The notes: generated by a model not told the origin, from the letters alone. DNA of 8,302 nucleotides from WUQU01 sp038849025 (GCA_038849025.1 JAWCNE010000055.1:1-8302), one strand, 5' to 3'. Shown: positions 1 to 6,714, counted from the first letter of the stretch. A program made the numbers and translations.

Positions 1-147
1 CATCAACTCTATGGTTTCTACATATTCGTAGGTTGTGAAGCGTTTCCCACAGCTTGTGCATTCCTTTCGCCTTCTTGTGGTGTTGTCTGGCGAGTCCCTT
101 GTTTCAAGGGTTTTTATGTTTTCTGAGCCGCAGTATGGGCACTTCAT
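1..147 (-). CDS. nrdR: NrdR-type transcriptional repressor, N-terminal part (cut by window edge)
   Basis: The first 49 codons are present; the gene continues past base 1. Reading starts MKCPYCGSENIKTLETRD. It shows a zinc ribbon with Cys3/Cys6 and Cys30/Cys33, a basic RRRKEC segment before the second Cys pair, and GKRFTTYE after it. This order (CPxCG, RRRxxCxxCGxRFTTYE) is the hallmark of NrdR, which represses ribonucleotide reductase genes when its ATP-cone domain senses (d)ATP. The ATP cone would lie to the left, outside the window, so a stand-alone zinc-ribbon protein cannot be excluded. The ATG at 147 is chosen because a TAA lies in frame 33 bases upstream with no other usual start between. 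No clear Shine-Dalgarno site is seen. NrdR is mainly bacterial but occurs in some archaea. Two NrdR-box-like sites lie directly upstream, suggesting autoregulation or control of a nrdR-led operon. Confidence 0.85.
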   Translation of the reverse strand, partial: MKCPYCGSENIKTLETRDSPDNTTRRRKECTSCGKRFTTYEYVETIELM

Positions 148-161
148 GGCTTTCCATCGCG

Positions 162-210
162 TGCTTAAATATAGTGTTTAAACGTTATTTTCAAGCACTA
201 AATGTAGTGT
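162..210 (-). promoter_or_regulatory. Tandem NrdR-box-like operators overlapping the nrdR promoter
   Basis: Two 16-bp sites are visible on the plus strand: GCACTAAATGTAGTGT (195-210) and TGCTTAAATATAGTGT (162-177). Against the bacterial consensus ACACWATATATWGTGT I count 13/16 and 11/16 matches. The start-to-start distance is 33 bp (17-bp gap), three helical turns, as in bacterial paired NrdR boxes. On the minus strand the proximal box contains TATATTTAA, which resembles an archaeal TATA element, about 20-25 bases before the ATG at 147. Binding there would block TBP. That the boxes are used by the adjacent protein is inference. Confidence 0.6.
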
Positions 211-353
211 GACTTTTTTAAACTTTATGCAACAGAAATGTAAACACCCACCAAACCAGTGCCGTCAATAAACAAAATTCAGTGCTAATCAAACATGAGG
301 TTTCCAAGATTTTCAAACCTTTTGGAGGCGTCGGCAACCGAAAAGGAATTATA

Positions 354-396
354 ATTTTAAAAGGCTCCATTTTAAAGGCACGATATCCTTAAAGGG
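354..396. repeat. Short imperfect direct repeats, about 15-bp period, in the nrdR-GNAT intergenic region
   Basis: The 148-463 stretch carries no gene that I can support. Besides the operators at 162-210 it holds ATTTTAAAAGGC (354-365) and ATTTTAAAGGCA (369-380), offset by 15 bp, and a weaker third copy, CCTTAAAGGG, at about 387-396. They lie 40-80 bases upstream of the GNAT TATA box, where an activator or repressor could bind. The sequence is AT-rich, so chance is possible. A 6-bp inverted repeat (298-303 with 315-320, AGGTTT/AAACCT) is also present nearby. Confidence 0.25.
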
Positions 397-426
397 ATGA
401 AAATTTCCCCGTTAAAGAACGTAAAA

Positions 427-446
427 TCTGAAAAATTTTAAATATA
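427..446 (+). promoter_or_regulatory. Archaeal promoter (BRE/TATA) of the GNAT gene
   Basis: The TATA element TTTTAAATATA sits at 436-446, preceded by a purine-rich BRE-like run (CTGAAAAA, about 428-435). A transcription start about 25 bases beyond the TATA centre falls near 466-468, right before the ATG at 470. The mRNA would then be leaderless or nearly so. Confidence 0.6.
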
Positions 447-469
447 CAAAACTGAACGCGGGCTTGGTA

Positions 470-1399
470 ATGTTTATTTCCGGCTTTGCGTCTTGTCAGA
501 AACCGGCTATGGGCTTAAAGATTGCGGCTTTCATGCATGAAGATGCCACCAACGTAGTTAGATTGCTTAACGAAGAGTATGCCAACTCTTACGAGTTTAT
601 TCCATACACTGTTGAGGAGCTTCTAAAAGAGATTGAGGAGCGAAACCTAACGGTTCTGGTGGCAAAAATGGACAGCGAAATCTTGGGATGCATAGCCCTT
701 CACGCAGGGCATCATGGCGAACATATTGAATGGTTAGTCGCGTTAAAGGGAGTTCACCAAAAGGTTGTTGGAGATATGCTAGTAAGCGCAGCTGAAAAGC
801 AAGTTGCTGGCTCTTCTCTTTCTGTGAGGGTTGATGCTGACAGTTCTAAAATGAAGTTTTGGATGGAGCGCGGCTATCAGGCCGAGGATGGATTCTATCA
901 TATGGTTGCAAGGCTTGACGGCGTTAGACCTTTACCACCTGTTCCAAATGGTACGATTATACGAAGCCTAAAACTCAGTGAGGAGAAAGTCCTCGTCGAA
1001 ACGGTAAACATTGGGTATGGCTGGGAAAGGCTTAGGGAGGGCTTCATAGCCGAATGGAAAGCTGAACATCCACCTTTCGACGAGAGCTGGGTTCACGTAG
1101 CCGAAATAGATGGCAAAATTGTTTCAGCGGTGGCCTCCAGGCCTGACACAAAATATAACAACTATTTCAAAGCAAAGAGGGGCTATCTTGGACCAGCTGT
1201 GACGCTTCCAGAATATAGGGGGCGGAATTTGGCTTCGGCGCTAACACGACGTGCCATGAATTTTCTCTACGAGAAGGGGATGGACTCCGTGGCGCTTCAC
1301 ACGGCAGAGAATAATAAGCCTTCTGTTGCTCTCCTTAAAAATTTGGGTTTTGAAGTTAGGTACAGCTGGAAATTTATGCACAAAAATAAATTTAAATAA
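470..1399 (+). CDS. Tandem-domain GNAT family N-acetyltransferase
   Basis: A 309-aa protein with two GNAT folds in a row, an arrangement seen in mycothiol-synthase-like acetyltransferases. The N-terminal half (to about residue 150) is degenerate: its acetyl-CoA loop is not recognisable. The C-terminal half (from about residue 160) carries motif A, LGPAVTLPEYRGRNLASAL, and motif B, NNKPSVALLKNLGFE, so it is the likely catalytic domain. The usual R/Q-x-x-G-x-G/A loop reads RGRNLA, with Asn in place of the first Gly. The acyl acceptor cannot be told from sequence. No signal peptide or membrane segment is evident. Start choice: ATG 470 fits the TATA box at 436-446 as a leaderless start; TTG 464 and ATG 509 (MGLKIAAF) are alternatives. 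Homology to the GNAT fold begins only after 509, so the first 13 residues may be untranslated. It is monocistronic and convergent with the receiver operon. Confidence 0.85.
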   Translation: MFISGFASCQKPAMGLKIAAFMHEDATNVVRLLNEEYANSYEFIPYTVEELLKEIEERNLTVLVAKMDSEILGCIALHAGHHGEHIEWLVALKGVHQKVVGDMLVSAAEKQVAGSSLSVRVDADSSKMKFWMERGYQAEDGFYHMVARLDGVRPLPPVPNGTIIRSLKLSEEKVLVETVNIGYGWERLREGFIAEWKAEHPPFDESWVHVAEIDGKIVSAVASRPDTKYNNYFKAKRGYLGPAVTLPEYRGRNLASALTRRAMNFLYEKGMDSVALHTAENNKPSVALLKNLGFEVRYSWKFMHKNKFK

Positions 1400-1441
1400 A
1401 AACTTTTCAAAAGGGTAAGAATGAGAAACTTGGAATACCCT
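1386..1441 (-). terminator. Probable termination region between convergent genes
   Basis: The 50-base gap between the GNAT stop and the receiver stop holds an inverted repeat, AGGGTA (1412-1417) and TACCCT (1436-1441), with an 18-base loop. On the minus strand it is followed by T-rich tracts (CCCTTTTGAAAAGTTTTTATTT) reaching into the GNAT 3' end. Archaeal termination mainly uses U-rich tracts, so the tract is the better signal; the stem is weak. Confidence 0.35.
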
Positions 1442-1449
1442 AAACACAT

Positions 1450-1917
1450 TTACGGGCGGTTCTGGATTGCTTTCTCGGCCTCCAACTCCTTCACTCGTGT
1501 CTCAATGTACTCTGCAACCTTATCTTGACTGTAATGCTTCTCCTCCTCATACCTTCTGAGATGCTCCTTGATTGTTGCTAAGACCTTTTCCATGTCAAAT
1601 GGCTTCAGTATGTAGGCGTCTGCACCGCGGTTTACGGCTTCTATGGCGTTTTGTAACGTTGGATAGCCAGTTATTATTATTTTTCGCATCTTTGGCACTG
1701 TGTCCTTCATCTTCGTTAAGAGTTCTATGCCTTCCATGTCTGGCAAACGAATGTCTATTAGGGCTAGGTTGTAGACCTTCCGCCTAGTCTTTTCTATGGC
1801 TTTCTTTGCATTTTCAGCTTCGTCAACGATGTAGCCCTCCTCCTCTAGTATGGTTGTTAGGACTTTTCTTATGTTTTCGTCGTCGTCAACAACGAGGATT
1901 CTTGCGTTTTCAACCAT
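1450..1917 (-). CDS. Single-domain response regulator (receiver only)
   Basis: A 155-aa CheY-like receiver. The acidic pocket is Asp11/Asp12 (ILVVDDDENIR), the phospho-acceptor Asp55 (LALIDIRLPDMEG), the switch Thr83 (IIITGYP) and the conserved Lys105 (AYILKPFD); all are intact. After the domain (about residue 120) comes only a charged, probably helical tail of about 35 residues (RRYEEEKHYS...RVKELEAEKA) with no DNA-binding fold. It should be phosphorylated by the histidine kinase encoded just upstream and act by protein contact. The start at 1917 is firm: a near-perfect Shine-Dalgarno site, GGAGGTG, lies 7 bases before the ATG. That site and the first 16 codons lie inside the 3' end of the kinase gene (49-base overlap), which favours coupled translation. 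It is the last gene of the three-gene operon. Confidence 0.93.
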   Translation of the reverse strand: MVENARILVVDDDENIRKVLTTILEEEGYIVDEAENAKKAIEKTRRKVYNLALIDIRLPDMEGIELLTKMKDTVPKMRKIIITGYPTLQNAIEAVNRGADAYILKPFDMEKVLATIKEHLRRYEEEKHYSQDKVAEYIETRVKELEAEKAIQNRP

Positions 1918-4900
1918 ATTTTTTCACCTCCTTCTTCTTTTATTTTGGGTTCTATTGGAAAGTTTACCGTGAAGGATGAGCCCCTACCTAAGGCGCTTTC
2001 AACTGTTATGGTGCCTCCGTGGGCTTCAATAAAACGTTTACAAATCGACAAGCCGAAACCCATACCCTTAGCCTTAGTCGTAAACAGCGGAGTCCAAAGC
2101 TTCTTCATGGTTTCCTTTGACATGCCAACCCCCGTGTCCGCGACAACAAATTCAACGTTAGCGCCTCTCTTCCTGCACCTTATTGTTAGGGTTCCACCTT
2201 TTGGCATGGCGTCAATGGCATTTCTTATTAGGTTTATAAGGACACGCTTTATCTTCTCAGAGTCAGCTCTTATTCTAGGTGCTTTGTGGACAATTTTCAC
2301 AACTTGGATGTTGCTTGGAATTTCAATAGAGGCCAGTGCCTCCTCTATCAGCGCCTTTGGATTTGTTTCGGTTATGTCAAGCTTAATCTCCCTAGAATAG
2401 TCGAGAAGATCGTTTATTATTTTGTTGGAATAGTCAATGTTCTTTTCTATGAGGTTAAGCATTTCCATAACCTTTCCATCTATGGTCTGGTTTAGCCTTC
2501 TTTTGAGGTAGTATGTTGCGCCGGCTATGCTTGTTAATGGATTACGGAGGTCATGTCCAATCATTCCTGCCAACTCGCCTATCACGGCTAGCCTTTGAGC
2601 TTTGAGCAGCCTATCCTGCATTTCCCGTAGTTCTCTTGTTCGCTCCTCTACCCTCTCCTCAAGCTGGTCGGCGTAAACTTGGAGCTCTCTCCTAGCTTTT
2701 TCAAGGCTTTCCATAAGCTCAGCGTTCTCAATGGTTATTGCTGCTTGATGGAGGAAAAGCTCTAGCGGCATGAGGGAATCCTTTGTTGGTTTTTTTCCGT
2801 CAACGGGGTCGTCCATGCTTAAAATGCCGACGATTCTTCCTTCTGGTGTACGCAACGGAGCATAAAGCATGTCTTGTGGATGCCAGTCCACCATGTTCTC
2901 TTCAGACAGGCGACTTGGAACGGCGGTCGTTATGTGTTTTTCCGCCTCATTTAACGGGATTTCTGGTGGAATATGGAAGAAGTGCTCCCTAATCCACGGG
3001 TCCCTCCAAGGTATGTAGAAGAACTCGCCAATCTTGTATTTCTCGAACTTTTGGCCTAAGCGTTCCTTCCAAACGTGTCCCGGAGCCCTTCTCTCTTTGA
3101 GGAGTTTAATCTCCTCTTTTGTTAGGCCTACTGTGATGAGCTCTCTCCGTTCAAGGTTTTCGTCTACCCGTCCGATAACCACTCTTCTCCAGCCGAAGCG
3201 TTGTATCGCCTTTGCTATTTCCTTAAGCCTTTTACGGGAATCCTTTATTGTCATTATTTTTGTGGAGCTTATCATCAAGTTTTCAAGCTTTTCCGAAAGA
3301 TTTTCAAGGCTTTCTCTTCTCTCTATATTGCTTAATGCTATTGCAACGTGGGAAGCTAAAATTTCAAGGAGACGCTTATCCTCCTCGTCGAAGGCTGCTA
3401 ACTTTTCGCTTTCAACGTTTAACACGCCTAAAACACGTTTTCCAATTTTTATCGGCACTGCAAGTTCAGACATTATTCCATTTATTCCGGCATTAACGTA
3501 GGCTTTCTCTCTTCTAACATCTGGGACGTAAATGGTTTTACCAGTTTTTGCCGCAATAACGGTTACGCCTTTATCTCCATCTAATGGAAGTGCAAGTTTA
3601 GGCGTGAAGCTTAATCCCCTTGTTTTAAGCAGCTTGAGCTTTTTGCCAACGACGAGGAGGAAATCAACATTTTTAAATCCGAGAATCTTCTGCATTGCAT
3701 CTAGAGTTTTTGTGCACACGCCTTCCACATTTTTTGCGGTGTTTAATGCGTGCGCATAAGCATTGAGCGCCGAAAGCTTCTCCCTTCTCCTAAGGTTACT
3801 TATTGCTATAGCTACGTTTGAAGCTAATATTTCGAGAAGTTTCTTGTCCTCCTCTTTGAAGGCGTCTATCTCCTTGCTCTCAACGTTCAATACGCCTAAA
3901 ACTTTATTTCCCATTTTCATGGGTGTTGCAAGTTCTGATGCAATTTCTTCGCCGCCCCTAACGTAGGCTTTCTCTTTTCTAACGTTTGGAACGATTATTG
4001 ATTTTCCAGTTTTAGCTGCTTTAACGGTTACACCCTTTTCTCCGTCGAGGGGAAGTTTAAGAAAGAAGACTTTTGAGTACCCTGTGTGGGCAACCATTTT
4101 CAGAAAGTTTTCCTCTACCATGAGGATTGAGGCGTATTCGAAACCGAGGATTTTCTCCATAGCGTCTAAAGTCAGTCGATAAATTTCCTTGATTGATTTT
4201 GCATCACTAAACTTTTTGACGTGAATGTTTAGCTCTGAAAGCCTCTTTTCGAAAAGTTTCCTCTCCTCTTCCAGCTTTATGCGTTCTGTTATATCTAGTA
4301 CTTGGGCTATTGTGCGTATCTTGTTTTTGGCATCTCTTATTGTGACGGCTCTAACCTCAATTTTCCTTTCTGCGCCATCCTTTCTAGTTATTTTTAGCCT
4401 GTATTCTGAAAGAACCTTCTCCTGATTTTTTTGCTGATTCGCCTGGGCGCATAGCTTTTCGTTCGTGAATTGTGCTCTGTATTCTTCTGTTAGGAATTTT
4501 CTAAAATCTTGTTCAATTATCTCTTCTTTTGGGTATCCGAGGATTTTTGACAGTTCGTCATTGGCATAAGTGATCCTGTAATTGTCATTTATTATTGCTA
4601 TGCCGTCGTGTGAGTTTTCAACGATCGATCGGAAGAGCTCTTCTCTTTCTGTTAGCTTTTCTTCAATAAGTTTGCGCTCTGTTATGTCTCTGCTTACGCC
4701 AATTAAGCCTGTAATGTTTCCGTTTTTGTCGCAGATTGGAACCTTAATAGTGTCGAAGAACTTTTTATTGCCTTTTTCGTCTGTCGTGTGTTCTTCCACT
4801 CGAATTGCAACGCCCTTGCTGAGCACCTCTTCATCGCTCTTCCTGCATTGAGCAGCCAAATCGTGTGGAAAGAATTCTTCATCCCGTTTTCCAATAATTT

Positions 4901-5789
4901 CCTCTTTTCTCAAGCTTACGAGTTTTTCGAAGGCACTATTCACGATCAGGTTTCGCCTTTCAGTATCCTTGAAATAAACAATGTCTGGAATCGCCTGAAC
5001 CAACGTGTGAAGGGTTGTCGTAATTCTTTGAAGGTTATCTTCGTAGGTCTTGCGGTTTGTCACGTCTCTGGCTATTCCAAGCTCGCCAACAATCTTCCCA
5101 TCCTCAATTAAAGGGACACTTATAAATTCTCCGACTAAGTAATCGCCTGACTTTGAGCGGACACGGAGCTCAACCATTTCAGGTCTGCCTGCAAGGGTTT
5201 TCTGGAAGGAATCCACAGCCCTTTCAAGGTCTTCTGGATGTATAAGCTCAGTGAAAGGTTTTCCAATCCAGTCATCACATTTCCAGCCAGTAATCTTCTC
5301 AAAGGCTGGATTAAGCGAAATAATTCTTCCATCAGATGAAATGCTGTAAATTACATCGGGGGCGGCTTCTACGAGGGTGCGGTACTGCCTTTCGCTTTCA
5401 GTTAAGGCCTTCTCAATTTTCTTATGCGTAGTCACATCAATGGCAATTTCAAGCCGGACATGCTTGTTTCCAGGCCAGATCATGGCTTTATCTATGCATT
5501 TGTACCACCGATTTCTTTTCTCGCAGTAGCATTCCCACATGTAAGTTTTTCCAATGTTTTCTCCGAAAATGTATTTGTTGGTGCAGAAAGAGCATGGGCT
5601 TTCAACGCCATGAATAACCTCGTAACATTTCCTGCCTACAACTCCTCCGCCTAGGACCTCTTTAAACTTGTCATTGGCATAAAGTATCTTGTATGACTCT
5701 GGGTCAACCACATAAACAATTTCTTCTAAACCGTCAAATAAGGCGTGAAGCATTTCCAAAACATGGGGTACATAATCTTTTCTTTCCAT
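1869..5789 (-). CDS. Soluble multi-sensor histidine kinase (4 PAS, 3 GAF, HisKA, HATPase)
   Basis: A 1306-aa cytoplasmic sensor kinase with no membrane segment. Order (rough residues): PAS1 10-120, Cys-rich (Cys55, 66, 69, 87, 89, 98; core SPCSFCTN, WECYCEK); PAS2 132-244; PAS3 259-372; PAS4 381-503; GAF1 520-665; GAF2 676-822; divergent GAF3 836-1022; coiled coil 1024-1064; HisKA with phospho-accepting His1079 (GMIGHDLRNPLTSI); HATPase with N box (NLIRNAIDAM, about 1186-1195), G1 DTGVGM (1218-1223) and G2 GMGFGL. All catalytic motifs are intact. GAF1 and GAF2 are clear duplicates. It should autophosphorylate on an internal signal and pass phosphate to the receiver downstream. Start choice: ATG 5789 has GGTGAT 7 bases upstream and begins 1 base after the upstream gene's stop; GTG 5801 and ATG 5798 are in-frame alternatives. 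The last 28 or so residues are a tail beyond the ATPase fold that overlaps the receiver gene. The ligand is unknown. Confidence 0.95.
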   Translation of the reverse strand: MERKDYVPHVLEMLHALFDGLEEIVYVVDPESYKILYANDKFKEVLGGGVVGRKCYEVIHGVESPCSFCTNKYIFGENIGKTYMWECYCEKRNRWYKCIDKAMIWPGNKHVRLEIAIDVTTHKKIEKALTESERQYRTLVEAAPDVIYSISSDGRIISLNPAFEKITGWKCDDWIGKPFTELIHPEDLERAVDSFQKTLAGRPEMVELRVRSKSGDYLVGEFISVPLIEDGKIVGELGIARDVTNRKTYEDNLQRITTTLHTLVQAIPDIVYFKDTERRNLIVNSAFEKLVSLRKEEIIGKRDEEFFPHDLAAQCRKSDEEVLSKGVAIRVEEHTTDEKGNKKFFDTIKVPICDKNGNITGLIGVSRDITERKLIEEKLTEREELFRSIVENSHDGIAIINDNYRITYANDELSKILGYPKEEIIEQDFRKFLTEEYRAQFTNEKLCAQANQQKNQEKVLSEYRLKITRKDGAERKIEVRAVTIRDAKNKIRTIAQVLDITERIKLEEERKLFEKRLSELNIHVKKFSDAKSIKEIYRLTLDAMEKILGFEYASILMVEENFLKMVAHTGYSKVFFLKLPLDGEKGVTVKAAKTGKSIIVPNVRKEKAYVRGGEEIASELATPMKMGNKVLGVLNVESKEIDAFKEEDKKLLEILASNVAIAISNLRRREKLSALNAYAHALNTAKNVEGVCTKTLDAMQKILGFKNVDFLLVVGKKLKLLKTRGLSFTPKLALPLDGDKGVTVIAAKTGKTIYVPDVRREKAYVNAGINGIMSELAVPIKIGKRVLGVLNVESEKLAAFDEEDKRLLEILASHVAIALSNIERRESLENLSEKLENLMISSTKIMTIKDSRKRLKEIAKAIQRFGWRRVVIGRVDENLERRELITVGLTKEEIKLLKERRAPGHVWKERLGQKFEKYKIGEFFYIPWRDPWIREHFFHIPPEIPLNEAEKHITTAVPSRLSEENMVDWHPQDMLYAPLRTPEGRIVGILSMDDPVDGKKPTKDSLMPLELFLHQAAITIENAELMESLEKARRELQVYADQLEERVEERTRELREMQDRLLKAQRLAVIGELAGMIGHDLRNPLTSIAGATYYLKRRLNQTIDGKVMEMLNLIEKNIDYSNKIINDLLDYSREIKLDITETNPKALIEEALASIEIPSNIQVVKIVHKAPRIRADSEKIKRVLINLIRNAIDAMPKGGTLTIRCRKRGANVEFVVADTGVGMSKETMKKLWTPLFTTKAKGMGFGLSICKRFIEAHGGTITVESALGRGSSFTVNFPIEPKIKEEGGEKIWLKTQESSLLTTTKT
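1925..1931 (-). promoter_or_regulatory. Strong Shine-Dalgarno site of the receiver gene, inside the kinase gene
   Basis: GGAGGTG on the minus strand is complementary to the archaeal 16S 3' end and is spaced 7 bases from ATG 1917. It lies within the last codons of the kinase reading frame and fixes the receiver start. Confidence 0.8.
3309..4238 (-). repeat. In-frame tandem duplication of a GAF domain inside the kinase
   Basis: Two adjacent units with a 465-bp (155-codon) period encode GAF1 and GAF2. Their C-terminal halves align without gaps or nearly so: LPLDGEKGVTVKAAKTGK against LPLDGDKGVTVIAAKTGK, KVLGVLNVES against RVLGVLNVES, and EEDKKLLEILASNVAIA against EEDKRLLEILASHVAIA. The N-terminal halves have diverged much more. 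GAF3 is unlike both. This points to a fairly recent duplication within the gene. Confidence 0.8.
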
Positions 5790-5790
5790 G

Positions 5791-6114
5791 TTAGGCATCA
5801 CCTGAAAAAATGCGCTTCTTTAGGTTTTCCACACTATTGATTAGGTTTGGAGGGTTTTCTGTCTCCTCAAATTCCAGTTGAAACTTGTCGTAAAGCTTTT
5901 TTAGTATGAGTTTTTCTAGGTATGACGCTCCATGTCCGAAGATTTTTTCTAGGGCTTTTTGGAATTCTGTCAGATTCTGGGGGATTTCTTCTCGCTTTAT
6001 TTTGAAGGTGTTTTCCAAATGGAATAGGATGGCTTGTTTTGGTGTTTCACCTAGGGTTAATAGTCCCTCTTCGACAGCTTCTAGGAATATCTTTTGGAAG
6101 TCTTTTTGGAACAA
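5791..6114 (-). CDS. Small helical protein, first gene of the kinase-receiver operon (possibly NitrOD5-like)
   Basis: A 107-aa, charged, predicted all-helical protein. Core: FLEAVEEGLLTLGETPKQAI, then HLENTFKIKREEIP, then KALEKIFGHGASYLEKLILK. No Cys, membrane segment or catalytic motif is seen. It is a paralogue of the protein at 6236-6562: about half the positions of the first 75 residues are identical. From memory, the pattern (LGE-x2-K-Q-x-I-x2-HLE, then EKIFG-x-GA) resembles the small archaeal output-type domain called NitrOD5 in surveys of archaeal signalling; I cannot confirm this without a profile search. The start is TTG 6114: there is no other Met in the frame, and a TATA box centred about 26 bases upstream would make it leaderless. 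Its stop lies 1 base before the kinase ATG, so the two are co-transcribed and probably translationally coupled. Confidence 0.8.
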   Translation of the reverse strand: MFQKDFQKIFLEAVEEGLLTLGETPKQAILFHLENTFKIKREEIPQNLTEFQKALEKIFGHGASYLEKLILKKLYDKFQLEFEETENPPNLINSVENLKKRIFSGDA

Positions 6115-6133
6115 GCGTGTCAGCCTTTTAGAT

Positions 6134-6146
6134 ATTATATTAAATC
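6134..6146 (-). promoter_or_regulatory. TATA box of the helical protein-kinase-receiver operon
   Basis: Minus-strand GATTTAATATAAT has its TATA core TTTAATATA at 6136-6144. The expected start about 26 bases on is near 6114, the TTG of the first gene. The 120-base gap also holds the 3' end region of the second helical gene, with T-rich tracts after its stop. Confidence 0.55.
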
Positions 6147-6235
6147 TTAAGATGCATTAAACCTTTTCTAGAGCTTTATTAAAATCCTTATGAATCCAAA
6201 ATCAATAACAAACTAAACCTAAAAGGCTCTAACGA

Positions 6236-6562
6236 TTAGCCTTGACTTTTCTTAAAGCTGCGCCTTGCAGCCTCAACATAATTCGCAAAGGCAAATTCTT
6301 TATTCTCATCCCAATCAATAGGCTTGCCAATGCGGTCATAAAGCTTCCTCATTATCAAAATTTCGAGAAATCGCGCACCTATACCGAAAATTTTCTCTAG
6401 ACCTTCGGCAAACTCTTTTACGCGGTTTGGAATTTCTTTTCTTGGTATTCTGAATTTTTCTTCAAGATGATAATAAATCGATTGTTTTACTGACTCGCCC
6501 AGCGAAGCTAAAGCCTCGTCAACAGCTTCCAGCAAGATATCATCGAAGCTTTTATTGGTCAA
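6236..6562 (-). CDS. Small helical protein, paralogue of the operon's first gene (possibly NitrOD5-like)
   Basis: A 108-aa predicted helical protein. Core: FDDILLEAVDEALASLGESV, then HLEEKFRIPRKEIPNRVKEF, then LEKIFGIGARFLEILIMRKL; the tail ends in a basic helix (ARRSFKKSQG). It shares the HLE, EIP, EKIFG-x-GA and KLYD landmarks with the 107-aa protein downstream. The family assignment carries the same uncertainty: it resembles NitrOD5-type archaeal domains from memory only. Start choice: TTG 6562 has AAGGAG 6 bases upstream, an ideal Shine-Dalgarno spacing. TTG 6577 would give 113 aa but would put that site inside the coding region. It appears to have its own promoter and lies 121 bases upstream of the 107-aa gene, so read-through into the operon is possible. 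Function unknown; the location suggests a role with the kinase and receiver. Confidence 0.75.
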   Translation of the reverse strand: MTNKSFDDILLEAVDEALASLGESVKQSIYYHLEEKFRIPRKEIPNRVKEFAEGLEKIFGIGARFLEILIMRKLYDRIGKPIDWDENKEFAFANYVEAARRSFKKSQG

Positions 6563-6614
6563 CTTTGGCTCCTTCAATTGCTTTTGTAGCTTTAGAGTAG
6601 TTTGTTCCGTTCTC

Positions 6615-6649
6615 GTTATAAGATTTGTGCGGCCTTCAATTTTATAATT
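6615..6649 (-). promoter_or_regulatory. Candidate promoter elements of the second helical protein gene
   Basis: Two TATA-like elements lie in the 150-base gap upstream of TTG 6562: minus-strand AATTATAAAAT (6639-6649) and AATCTTATAAC (6615-6625). They would place transcription starts near 6618 or 6593, leaving a leader of about 30-55 bases that contains the AAGGAG site. I cannot choose between them. A third, TGTATAAAACG, lies further up near 6690. Confidence 0.35.
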
Positions 6650-6714
6650 GTTGCTTAAGCGTAATTTTGAAGTGGATGAAGATTTTGGGACGTTTTATAC
6701 ATTAAGATCAGCCT

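Noticed and set aside
1945..3966. Several plus-strand open frames of 66-155 codons opposite the kinase (for example 1945-2400, 3034-3501, 3763-3966).
   Set aside because: They are Ser/Leu/Phe-rich mirror images of a real gene with clear domains, and have no promoters, ribosome sites or family features. The repeated similarity between two of them simply mirrors the duplicated GAF domains.
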